A DNA stretch of 9,047 nucleotides from an uncultured Eubacteriales bacterium (lineage in GTDB: Bacteria; Bacillota; Clostridia; Lachnospirales; Bianqueaceae): NCBI GenBank assembly GCA_902782895.1, contig CACZPA010000061.1, forward strand, positions 1 to 9,047. Direction: 5' to 3'. The notes beneath the pieces are model-generated. The model ran no database searches, was not told where the DNA came from, and was given only the letters and a program-made list of their open reading frames with translations. Position 1 is the first letter of the stretch; each line of letters opens with the position of its first letter. Shown here one piece after another: positions 1 to 5,227 of the stretch. The position numbers were made by a program, and so were the translations under genes.

Positions 1-402
1 CTGGCGATGCCGGTATTCAATTGGGGCATCTTCTACGAGAACATTCTCGAAAGCATCGAAAACGGTTCTTATGACGATCAGGACGGTTCGGGCAAAGCGA
101 TCAATTACTGGTGGGGCATGTCAAGCCATGTGATCGATATCATTTACAGTGAATCTCTGCCGGAGCGGACCAAACGCCTTGCGGAGACACTGCGGCATCA
201 GATGCATCACCGGTCGATGCTGATTTTCGAAGGCGAGATCCGCGATAATGAAGGCAATGTGCAGGTACCGTCCGGAAGCTTTCTGGATAATGAGGGAATC
301 CTCAACATGAACTGGCTCGCGGAGAATGTTAACGGTACGATTCCGCCGGCGTCCGCTTTCCGGGAGAGAGCGGTGCTCGCGATGGATCCGGCGAAGATCT
401 GA
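1..402 (+). CDS. BMP family ABC transporter substrate-binding protein, C-terminal part
   Basis: The reading frame is open from base 1 (Leu-Ala-Met...) and stops with TGA at 400-402, so only the last 133 residues are present; the start lies outside the window. The segment NYWWGMSSHVID, followed by a Leu-Pro-Glu-rich helix and a closing NMNWLAENVNGTIP stretch, resembles the C-terminal lobe of BMP/Med-type lipoproteins. These usually bind purine nucleosides outside the membrane for an ABC importer. The segment has no membrane helix, as expected for this lobe. The ligand cannot be deduced from this fragment. ATPase and permease genes would be expected nearby, but only the upstream side outside the window could hold them, because the next gene is convergent. 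The family assignment rests on recognition of the tail only. Confidence 0.72.
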   Translation: MAMPVFNWGIFYENILESIENGSYDDQDGSGKAINYWWGMSSHVIDIIYSESLPERTKRLAETLRHQMHHRSMLIFEGEIRDNEGNVQVPSGSFLDNEGILNMNWLAENVNGTIPPASAFRERAVLAMDPAKI

Positions 403-436
403 ACCGGATTCCTGCGGACAGACGATTAAGGCATAT

Positions 437-463
437 AAAAATCCCGGCCTGATCAGGCCGGGA
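437..463 (-). terminator. Rho-independent terminator of the XRE-cupin gene
   Basis: A perfect 22-base palindrome at 442-463 (arms TCCCGGCCTGA) folds into a GC-rich stem. On the minus strand it is followed by five T bases (441-437), the classic order for terminating the regulator gene that ends at 486. On the plus strand the hairpin is followed only by GATGGTTTT, so it may also weakly terminate the BMP gene. Confidence 0.85.
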
Positions 464-485
464 GATGGTTTTCGGAAGACGCGGA

Positions 486-1025
486 TCAGAAATTGGGAGG
501 CGTCGTGACCCAGATAAAGCGGGCCGGCGAAGATCCGTTATTGCGGATGTAATGCGGCTGATCGGGACGATAGTAGAACGTCTCGCCGCGATGGACCGCA
601 TAGGAGGATGAACCGATCGTCACCAGCAGTGTGCCGGAGAGGCAATAGCCGAATTCCTCGCCGTCGTGCGGGACGTCGGTCTCGGTCTGCGCGCCGGGCT
701 CAAGCTGCACCCAGATCGGCTCCATCATATTGCGCTGCGCATTGGGGACGATCCAGCGGATCAGGACACCTTCGTCTTCGTCGTTTTTCTCAAAATAGTC
801 CTTCTGGCGGAAGACGATCTGGTCATCCCGCTCGTCGCTGAAGAAATCCCGCAGGTTGGTCCCGAGGCACTGCAGCAGATCTGTCAGGGTCGCGATGGAT
901 GGGGAAGTCAGATTATTCTCCAGCTGTGAGATGAATCCCTTGGATAATTCACAGCGATCAGCCAGCTCCTGCTGTGTCAGCTGATTGAGAATGCGGAGTT
1001 CACGGATCTTTTTGCCGATATCCAT
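486..1025 (-). CDS. XRE family transcriptional regulator with C-terminal cupin domain
   Basis: A 179-residue protein with a Cro/CI-type helix-turn-helix at about residues 6-60 (LTQQELADRCELSKGFISQL) joined to a small-molecule-sensing cupin barrel at about 70-175. The cupin shows PHDGEE (His120, Glu124) and a later PDQPH (His158), typical metal or ligand positions. This architecture is that of PuuR-like regulators, which often control polyamine, amino-acid or sugar-acid uptake; the ligand here is unknown. I chose the ATG at 1025 because AAGGAGGT lies at 1042-1035, nine bases upstream. An in-frame TTG at 1046 would place that site inside the gene. It is transcribed away from tgt from its own consensus promoter, which carries inverted repeats just downstream of the expected transcript start, so self-control is likely. 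It is monocistronic, and no obvious target operon is adjacent. The convergent BMP transporter gene is a possible but unproven target. Confidence 0.9.
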   Translation of the reverse strand: MDIGKKIRELRILNQLTQQELADRCELSKGFISQLENNLTSPSIATLTDLLQCLGTNLRDFFSDERDDQIVFRQKDYFEKNDEDEGVLIRWIVPNAQRNMMEPIWVQLEPGAQTETDVPHDGEEFGYCLSGTLLVTIGSSSYAVHRGETFYYRPDQPHYIRNNGSSPARFIWVTTPPNF

Positions 1026-1064
1026 TGCGTCAGGACCTCCTTGCAAGATATGTCGTGTTTTGCA

Positions 1065-1095
1065 TTTCTAAAAAAATAGTTTAGAAAAACTAAAC
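1065..1095. promoter_or_regulatory. Probable operator of the XRE-cupin regulator (paired inverted repeats)
   Basis: Two interlocking inverted repeats lie here. GTTTAG-AAAAA-CTAAAC occupies 1079-1095, and TTTCTAAA (1065-1072) is the inverse of TTTAGAAA (1080-1087), with a 7-base gap. The block covers roughly +4 to +35 of the predicted regulator transcript, a good position for repression by the regulator's own product. AT-rich TTTAGAAA-like half-sites fit XRE-cupin proteins, but assigning this protein to this site is inference. Confidence 0.55.
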
Positions 1096-1105
1096 GTACG
1101 AGTTT

Positions 1106-1134
1106 ATTATAACGAGGCAGTACAAGCTTGTCAA
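1106..1134 (-). promoter_or_regulatory. Sigma-A promoter of the XRE-cupin gene
   Basis: On the minus strand TTGACA (1134-1129), a 17-base spacer and TATAAT (1111-1106) match the consensus at every position. The start of transcription is expected near 1099, immediately before the inverted repeats. The upstream region of tgt overlaps this promoter. I found no equally good plus-strand promoter for tgt; a poor candidate -10, TATTAT, sits at 1105-1110. Confidence 0.88.
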
Positions 1135-1168
1135 TAGTGAATTCAATAAATAACAGAAAGGATTTACT

Positions 1169-2305
1169 GTGTATACTCTAATCACAACGGACGGAAGAGC
1201 CAAAAGAGCGCATATGACAACGGTACACGGAGATATCGAGACTCCTGTTTTTATGAACGTGGGAACCGTTGGCGCGATCAAAGGCGCGGTATCCAGCGCG
1301 GATCTGGAGAAGATCGGCTGCCAGGTCGAGCTTTCCAATACCTATCATCTGCACGTACGCACCGGTGATGAACTGATCCGCGATATGGGCGGGCTTGGCC
1401 GTTTCATGAACTGGCGGCATCCGATTCTGACGGATTCGGGCGGATTCCAGGTCTTTTCACTGACCGCGCTGCGGGGCAAAATCAAAGAAGAAGGCGTGAC
1501 CTTCGCGTCCCATATCGATGGTCATAAGATTTTCATGGGACCGGAGGAGAGCATGCAGATTCAGTCACATCTGGCGTCTACGATCGCGATGGCTTTTGAT
1601 GAATGTCCTCCGAGCAAAGCGGAACGCAGCTATATCGAAAACTCCGTAGCGCGGACGACACGCTGGCTCTACCGCTGCAAGACGGAGATGGACCGCTTGA
1701 ACGGCCTGCCGGACACACTGAATCCGCAGCAGATGCTTTTCGGCATCAATCAGGGCGGCGTCCTCGATGACGTCCGGATCGCGCATGCCAGAGAAATCCG
1801 TACTCTCGATCTGGACGGATACGCGATTGGCGGACTTGCGGTCGGCGAGACGCACGAGGAAATGTACCGGATTCTGGATTCGGTTGTACCGGAGCTCCCG
1901 CAGAACAAGCCGACGTATCTGATGGGTGTCGGGACACCGGCGAATATTCTGGAGGGAATCCGCCGCGGAGTGGACTTCTTCGACTGTGTGCTGCCCGCGC
2001 GTAACGGTCGGCACGGGCATGTCTATACGGACAGGGGCAAGCTGAATCTGTGGAACGCGAAGTATGATCGGGATGATCGTCCGATCGACGAGGACTGTGA
2101 CTGCCCGACCTGCCGCATGTATTCCCGCGCTTATCTGCACCATCTGCTGAAGGCAAAGGAAATGCTCGGCATGCGCCTGTGTGTCCTGCATAATCTGTAC
2201 TATTACAATCATCTGATGGAACGTGCCCGCAAGGCGATCGAGGAGCACTGCTATGACAGTTTTGCCGATGAGCGACTGGAAGGCTATAAGGAGCTGGGGC
2301 TGTAA
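1169..2305 (+). CDS. tgt: Queuine/preQ1 tRNA-guanine transglycosylase
   Basis: This 378-residue enzyme exchanges guanine-34 for a 7-deazaguanine base (preQ1 in most bacteria) in tRNAs with GUN anticodons, a step in queuosine synthesis. Length matches the family (about 375-380). Visible catalytic residues are Asp89 (TDSGGFQ), Asp144 (AFDECPP) and the nucleophile Asp272 (FFDCVLP). The zinc site is Cys310, Cys312, Cys315 and His341. The substrate loop GYAIGGLAVGE is at about 218-227. The segment after the nucleophile, PARNGRHGHVYT, is the version I associate with Lachnospiraceae and related Clostridia. The GTG start at 1169 is preceded by AGAAAGGA (1155-1162). An internal ATG fits poorly because the conserved N-terminal strand would be lost. 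The stop overlaps the ATG of the next gene by one base, so the two are translationally linked. Confidence 0.97.
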   Translation: MYTLITTDGRAKRAHMTTVHGDIETPVFMNVGTVGAIKGAVSSADLEKIGCQVELSNTYHLHVRTGDELIRDMGGLGRFMNWRHPILTDSGGFQVFSLTALRGKIKEEGVTFASHIDGHKIFMGPEESMQIQSHLASTIAMAFDECPPSKAERSYIENSVARTTRWLYRCKTEMDRLNGLPDTLNPQQMLFGINQGGVLDDVRIAHAREIRTLDLDGYAIGGLAVGETHEEMYRILDSVVPELPQNKPTYLMGVGTPANILEGIRRGVDFFDCVLPARNGRHGHVYTDRGKLNLWNAKYDRDDRPIDEDCDCPTCRMYSRAYLHHLLKAKEMLGMRLCVLHNLYYYNHLMERARKAIEEHCYDSFADERLEGYKELGL

Positions 2306-2805
2306 TGGGTAAGGAACTCAAAACAAACGCAATGCGGATCCTGGACCGCGCGGGGATTTCATACGGACTGATCACGTATGAATGCGATGAATTCATCGAC
2401 GGGATCCATGTGGCGGATCAGACAGGAGTGCCGCGGGAGCTTTCCTACAAGACGCTGCTGGCGCGCGGCAAAAGCGGGGCGATCTACTGCTATGTTCTGC
2501 CGGTCGAGAAGGAAATCGATCTGAAGGCAGGGGCAAGGACAGCCGGGGAAAAATCCATCGAAATGCTGCACGTCAAGGAGATTCAGTCCGTCAGCGGATA
2601 TGTGCGCGGCGGCGTAAGTCCGATCGGCCTGAAGAAGCCTTTCCCGGTTTTTGTCGAGGAGGATGCGTCTATCGAGGAGCTTATCTATCTGAGCGGCGGC
2701 CGCAGGGGCACGACACTTTCCTTGCATCCGGAGGATCTGGTCAAGGTTACCGGCGCCAAGTTCGCACATTTCTGCCGTGATGAAGAAAGCATCACAGAAA
2801 ATTAA
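2305..2805 (+). CDS. ybaK: Cys-tRNA(Pro)/Cys-tRNA(Cys) deacylase, YbaK/EbsC family
   Basis: A 166-residue protein of the YbaK editing-domain fold, which hydrolyses mis-acylated tRNA, classically Cys-tRNA(Pro), in the cytoplasm. Hallmarks are the N-terminal KTNAMRILD, the segment SYKTLL with the candidate catalytic Lys49, and the glycine-rich RGGVSPIGLKK at about 101-111. Length agrees with the family (about 155-165). The ATG at 2305 overlaps the last base of the tgt stop (TAATG), so expression probably depends on translational coupling; a GGAG-rich stretch in the tgt tail (AAGGAGCTGGGG, 2288-2299) can serve as ribosome site. Both genes act on tRNA. True substrate specificity within the INS-like superfamily cannot be fixed from sequence alone. 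Confidence 0.92.
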   Translation: MGKELKTNAMRILDRAGISYGLITYECDEFIDGIHVADQTGVPRELSYKTLLARGKSGAIYCYVLPVEKEIDLKAGARTAGEKSIEMLHVKEIQSVSGYVRGGVSPIGLKKPFPVFVEEDASIEELIYLSGGRRGTTLSLHPEDLVKVTGAKFAHFCRDEESITEN

Positions 2806-2817
2806 CAGTTTAAACTC

Positions 2818-2846
2818 TTGTAAATCGGTCTTTGAGAGTGTATAAT
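2818..2846 (+). promoter_or_regulatory. Sigma-A promoter of yajC
   Basis: TTGTAA (2818-2823), a 17-base spacer and TATAAT (2841-2846) predict a transcript start near 2853, about 25 bases before the yajC ATG. The 10-base palindrome AGTTTAAACT (2807-2816) lies just upstream of the -35 box. No terminator separates ybaK from this promoter, so read-through from tgt-ybaK is also possible. Confidence 0.8.
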
Positions 2847-2877
2847 AAGCATACTGTGATAATTAAGGGGGATAATT

Positions 2878-3345
2878 ATGAACTATATGTTGCTCGATGC
2901 AGCTACACCTACAACGGGGATGGGCAGCATGCTGCCGCTGATTCTGATCTATGTCGCTTTCTTCGCGATTCTTTACTTTGTCATGATCCGTCCGCAGCGT
3001 AAGCAGCAGAAGGAGACCGCCAAGATGCAGAACGAGATTACCGGAGGTGACTGGGTTCTGCTCAATAACGGTATGTACGGCAAGGTCGTTAACGTTATCA
3101 ATGATAACCTAATGGTTGAGTTCGGTGTGAACCGCGGCATCATCATTCCGGTCCGCAGAGATCAGATTCTGGCGAAGAAAGAGCCCGATCTGACACAGAA
3201 GATCGTAGAGGACGCTCCGGAGAAGGCTCCTTCTGACGCGGTAGTCGGAGAGGACTTGGCCGAGGACAAGCTGGATCAGTATGATCAGTATCTGCTGGAA
3301 AAAGGCAGCAAGAAAAAGAAAGGTCTTTTCTCCAAGAAGGACTGA
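2878..3345 (+). CDS. yajC: Preprotein translocase subunit YajC
   Basis: A 155-residue single-pass membrane protein. A short N-terminal tail is followed by one hydrophobic helix at about 18-37 (LPLILIYVAFFAILYFVMI), then the family signature IRPQRKQQKE and a small beta-rich domain (GDWVLLNNGMYGKVVNV, 57-73). YajC associates with SecDF and SecYEG during protein export. The C-terminal 50 residues are a charged, probably disordered tail ending in a lysine cluster (GSKKKKGLFSKKD), longer than in E. coli (about 110 residues). The ATG is preceded by AAGGGGG (2865-2871). It has its own promoter and follows tgt-ybaK; a tgt-yajC neighbourhood is common in bacteria. secDF is not in the window. Confidence 0.95.
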   Translation: MNYMLLDAATPTTGMGSMLPLILIYVAFFAILYFVMIRPQRKQQKETAKMQNEITGGDWVLLNNGMYGKVVNVINDNLMVEFGVNRGIIIPVRRDQILAKKEPDLTQKIVEDAPEKAPSDAVVGEDLAEDKLDQYDQYLLEKGSKKKKGLFSKKD

Positions 3346-3354
3346 TTCTGTAAA

Positions 3355-3383
3355 GACGGCTCGGAGAGTCGTTGAAGTTTTTT
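3355..3383 (+). terminator. Probable terminator after yajC
   Basis: An 8-pair stem with two G-U pairs (GACGGCTC, 3355-3362, with GAGTCGTT, 3366-3373) and a 3-base loop is followed by GAAG and six T bases (3378-3383). The 4-base gap before the T-run makes it weaker than the other terminators here. Confidence 0.55.
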
Positions 3384-3394
3384 CAAAAAACAAC

Positions 3395-3423
3395 TTGACG
3401 GATCACCGGATATCCGTTATAAT
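3395..3423 (+). promoter_or_regulatory. Strong sigma-A promoter of rpsU with UP-like A-tract
   Basis: TTGACG (3395-3400), a 17-base spacer and TATAAT (3418-3423) predict a start near 3430 and a leader of about 59 bases. A six-A tract (3385-3390) directly upstream of the -35 box lies at about -40 to -45, the UP-element position expected for a highly expressed ribosomal gene. The spacer holds the palindrome CGGATATCCG (3406-3415). Confidence 0.85.
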
Positions 3424-3488
3424 AGTTTCGGTATGTTGAGTTGATTTGTAAGCATGCACATTTGCAGCAGAGGGAGGGGTGAGAAGAT

Positions 3489-3668
3489 ATGTCGAACGTA
3501 ATCGTCAAGGAGAATGAGTCTTTAGACAGCGCCCTTCGTCGCTTTAAGAGAAGCTGTGCCAAGGCCGGCATTATGCAGGAAGTTCGTAAGAGAGAGCATT
3601 ACGAGAAGCCCAGCGTAAGACGTAAGAAGAAGTCTGAAGCGGCTCGCAAGAGGAAGTACAATTACTGA
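3489..3668 (+). CDS. rpsU: 30S ribosomal protein S21
   Basis: A 59-residue, very basic protein that I translated directly: it starts MSNVIVKENESLDSALRRF and ends AARKRKYNY. The pattern of N-terminal VKENE, central ALRRFKR and KREHYEKPSVRRKKKSEAAR is diagnostic of S21, which sits on the 30S platform and assists mRNA engagement. Length is normal for Firmicutes (57-60). The ATG follows a strong GGGAGGGG site (3472-3479) with a 9-base gap. It has its own promoter and a strong terminator, so it appears monocistronic. The sequence resembles the Lachnospiraceae type more than the Bacillus type, which supports the taxonomic guess. It is easily missed by length-filtered gene calling. Confidence 0.97.
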   Translation: MSNVIVKENESLDSALRRFKRSCAKAGIMQEVRKREHYEKPSVRRKKKSEAARKRKYNY

Positions 3669-3679
3669 TTGACAAACGG

Positions 3680-3711
3680 AATCCCCGGAGCGTTGTGTTC
3701 CGGGGGTTTTT
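3680..3711 (+). terminator. Rho-independent terminator of rpsU
   Basis: The stem CCCCGGA (3683-3689) pairs with TCCGGGG (from 3699), extended by wobble and A-T pairs. The loop is about seven to nine bases, and a run of five T bases plus TATATTT (3707-3717) follows. It is 11 bases after the rpsU stop. Confidence 0.92.
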
Positions 3712-3858
3712 ATATTTCTGTGTCGTCTGGAGTCGGATGATCTCTGCGGCAGGCGATTGGATCGTGTCTGCGTCAGGCGGCCGGAGAGATGATCAGGTTT
3801 GCCTGAGGCGGCATTCTTTTGTGCTGGTGCTCGTTTCCGATCTTGACGCAAGGTTGCC

Positions 3859-3896
3859 GGCAGTGTAAATCGGCTTTTTTTAAAAATATACTGCCG
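3859..3896. repeat. 38-base intergenic repeat, copy 1
   Basis: First of three copies identical at 31 of 38 columns. It opens GGCAGTGTAAATCG, has a central T7-A5 switch and closes ATATACTGCCG. Its ends are inverse of each other: CGGCAGTGTA (3858-3867) pairs with TATACTGCCG (3887-3896), ten pairs with one G-U, so this copy has the best hairpin. TGCC precedes it, as it does copy 3. Confidence 0.85.
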
Positions 3897-3910
3897 CTTG
3901 TGTTCGTTTT

Positions 3911-3948
3911 GGCAGTGTAAAACGCGTTTTTTTCAAAATATACCGCCG
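3911..3948. repeat. 38-base intergenic repeat, copy 2
   Basis: Same length and orientation as copy 1, starting 52 bases further on. It opens GGCAGTGTAAAACG, has a central T7 then C and A4, and closes ATATACCGCCG. The T-to-C change near the end puts one mismatch in the terminal stem. A different sequence precedes it (TTTT rather than TGCC). Confidence 0.85.
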
Positions 3949-4036
3949 GGTTCAGATCCTCGAGCTGCAACTGCTTGAGAAATGGATGGTTTTCGAAGCG
4001 CGTGTACCTCAAATCCGGGCAGAAGATGGAACTGCC

Positions 4037-4074
4037 GGCAGTGCAAATCGAAGTTTTTTAAAAATATACCGCCG
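4037..4074. repeat. 38-base intergenic repeat, copy 3
   Basis: Third copy in the same orientation, starting 126 bases after copy 2. It opens GGCAGTGCAAATCG, has a central T6-A5 switch and closes ATATACCGCCG. It shares the preceding TGCC (4033-4036) with copy 1 and the ending with copy 2. Confidence 0.85.
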
Positions 4075-4096
4075 TAAGGCTTTCGAGCAAACATTG

Positions 4097-4130
4097 GGGA
4101 CGGATCTCGAACCCAGGAGGGACGGATCTC
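4097..4130 (+). repeat. 12-base direct repeat pair
   Basis: GGGACGGATCTC occurs at 4097-4108 and again at 4119-4130, a 22-base period (two helical turns). It could be a tandem binding site or a local duplication; no promoter is close enough to decide. Confidence 0.5.
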
Positions 4131-4177
4131 CGACATCGGAAAATGCTGCCGGGGATAGATTGTCGATTAAAGACGAC

Positions 4178-4224
4178 AAAAAAGAATGCAACCCTCTCAA
4201 AAGCTTCGCAAAAGAATCACAAAA
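4178..4224. promoter_or_regulatory. Helically phased A-tracts upstream of a promoter
   Basis: CAAAAG occurs three times with an exact 11-base period (4198, 4209, 4220), and an A6 run (4178-4183) lies a further 20 bases upstream. The A-tract centres are therefore in phase with the helix, which normally gives intrinsic bending. The array ends about 15 bases before the -35 region of the promoter at 4240-4268. Confidence 0.45.
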
Positions 4225-4239
4225 GAGTTTCCTTTTTTG

Positions 4240-4268
4240 TTGCGTATTCGTTTTTCCTGTGATATACT
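4240..4268 (+). promoter_or_regulatory. Extended -10 promoter for the small unknown gene and GNAT gene
   Basis: TATACT (4263-4268) is preceded by TGA, giving a TGn extended -10. The -35 box, TTGCGT (4240-4245, 17-base spacer), is poor, which the extended -10 and upstream phased A-tracts may offset. The predicted start is near 4275. Confidence 0.6.
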
Positions 4269-4310
4269 TATTAAGGTATATTATTATTTGATCTGGCAGG
4301 AGGAATAGAC

Positions 4311-4610
4311 ATGAAACATGATAAGATCGTATTTGATAAGACAGAGCTGATGGTCGTGGATGAGAGCGGTAAGCGGCCGGTGCTCCGTGACATTACGTAT
4401 GACAAGATTACCAGCGTTGCGTTTAAGCCTTGCAAAGAGGGTCTGTTCCGCAAGGATTCCGAGAAGATCTCCATGACGATCCGCGGACTGGGCAAGCCGA
4501 TCGAGTTTTTCAAGGGCAAGGAGAAGGACAAGTTTGATTTTTACAAGGAGAACCTGGCGGCTTTCTGCAAGGACAACAAGGTCTCTCTGTACGACAGCAC
4601 CAAGAAGTAA
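4311..4610 (+). CDS. Small protein of unknown function, possibly PH-like fold
   Basis: A 99-residue soluble, lysine-rich protein with no signal peptide or membrane helix. I do not recognise a named family with confidence. The order of predicted strands (KIVFDKTELMVV, RPVLRDITYDKITSVAF, EKISMTIRGLGKPIEFF) followed by one C-terminal helix (DKFDFYKENLAAFCKDN) is like bacterial PH-domain-type proteins, where such strands report 'this value in that frame' comparisons to membranes or partners; this is fold guesswork only. The ATG at 4311 is preceded by CAGGAGGA (4297-4304). It appears to be first in a two-gene unit, with the GNAT gene starting 3 bases after its stop. Codon use looks like that of its neighbours. 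Confidence 0.8.
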   Translation: MKHDKIVFDKTELMVVDESGKRPVLRDITYDKITSVAFKPCKEGLFRKDSEKISMTIRGLGKPIEFFKGKEKDKFDFYKENLAAFCKDNKVSLYDSTKK

Positions 4611-4613
4611 TCC

Positions 4614-5117
4614 GTGACAGATTTGACAATCGCGAAGGGCAGGATCCGCAGGGCTCAACCCGAAGATACGGAGGATGTGCTGAAGCTGCTTGTCCAGGTG
4701 GACATGGTCCATCACAACGGACGGCCGGACCTTTTCAAAGGACCGGCAACCAAGTATACAGCAGAGGAACTTCGGACGATCTTTGCTGATGACAATCGTC
4801 CCGTCTTCGTCTTTGAGACGGATAACGGAGACGGACCGCATGTAGCCGGATACGCGTTCTGCGTCTTTGAGCAGGAGAAAGAGTCGCATGTTCTCACTGA
4901 TATTCGTACACTCTATGTGGACGATATTTGTGTGGATGAAAACGCGCGCGGGCAGCATATCGGCACACAGCTGTATGAGTACGTCAAGCAGTTCGCGAAG
5001 GAGCAGGGCTGCTATCACATCACACTGAACGTATGGAGCTGCAACCCGCAAGCGATGCGCTTCTACGGAGCCTGCGGTATGCGTCCCTACAAGGTCGGCA
5101 TGGAAACAATCCTATAA
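4614..5117 (+). CDS. GNAT family N-acetyltransferase
   Basis: A 167-residue acetyl-CoA-dependent acyltransferase. The N-terminal strand-helix (GRIRRAQPEDTEDVLKLL) and the acetyl-CoA pyrophosphate loop in motif A (DDICVDENARGQHIGTQLYEYV, about 103-124) are clear, as is the C-terminal motif B (LNVWSCNPQAMRFYGACGM, 138-156) that precedes the last strand. The loop reads RGQHIGT rather than the common RGxGIG, so one glycine is replaced by His115. The acceptor could be an amine, amino acid or protein N-terminus; the sequence does not say. The start is GTG at 4614, only 3 bases after the upstream stop, with weak AAGAAG (4602-4607) as ribosome site, which suggests translational coupling to the small gene before it. 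A TTG in frame slightly downstream is a less likely alternative. Confidence 0.9.
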   Translation: MTDLTIAKGRIRRAQPEDTEDVLKLLVQVDMVHHNGRPDLFKGPATKYTAEELRTIFADDNRPVFVFETDNGDGPHVAGYAFCVFEQEKESHVLTDIRTLYVDDICVDENARGQHIGTQLYEYVKQFAKEQGCYHITLNVWSCNPQAMRFYGACGMRPYKVGMETIL

Positions 5118-5152
5118 AGCACACACGGATCCATACACAACATTTCAGCTAT

Positions 5153-5211
5153 AAAAAGCAGGACCGAGAGTTGTCTCATTTTAAAGGCCAACTCTCAGGT
5201 CCTGCTTTTTT
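5153..5211. terminator. Long bidirectional terminator between convergent genes
   Basis: The arms AAAAAGCAGGACC plus GAGAGTTG (5153-5173) pair with 5189-5210, 21 pairs interrupted only by one bulged A (5197), around a 15-base loop. T-runs follow on both strands (5206-5211 on plus, complement of 5157-5153 on minus). It therefore serves both the acetyltransferase gene and the membrane-protein gene. Confidence 0.93.
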
Positions 5212-5227
5212 AGTTAAATGCAATTGT

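Larger units (their letters stand above)
3712..4239. other. Long intergenic region without a credible gene
   Basis: About 530 bases between the rpsU terminator and the next promoter. Short open frames occur on both strands, but none has a ribosome site, a recognised motif or a consistent frame across the repeats. What can be seen is three 38-base hairpin-capable repeats (3859, 3911, 4037), a 12-base direct repeat (4097, 4119), a small hairpin TTGTCG/CGACAA (4160-4179) and phased A-tracts (4178-4224). The first 130 bases show only loose GGCAGGCG/GTCAGGCGG/GAGGCGG similarities. Confidence 0.6.

Noticed and set aside
1026..1046. Upstream TTG start for the XRE-cupin regulator
   Set aside because: It would translate through the AAGGAGGT site that is well placed for the ATG at 1025.
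1096..1168. preQ1 riboswitch upstream of tgt
   Set aside because: No compact C-rich stem-loop with an A-rich tail of the preQ1 type is visible; the region is explained by the divergent promoter and the tgt ribosome site.
1565..2396. Minus-strand open frames inside tgt and ybaK
   Set aside because: They are antisense to two well-identified genes, with no ribosome site or recognisable domain.
3859..4074. Possible CRISPR array
   Set aside because: Only three repeats, with spacings of 14 and 88 bases between copies, strong central T/A runs and no cas genes.
3773..4291. Short open frames in the intergenic region whose products share a GGIFLKNFDLHCRQ-like peptide
   Set aside because: The shared peptide is just the translated 38-base repeat. 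Copies fall in different frames (52-base spacing is not a multiple of three), and one copy has an in-frame stop. No ribosome sites precede them.
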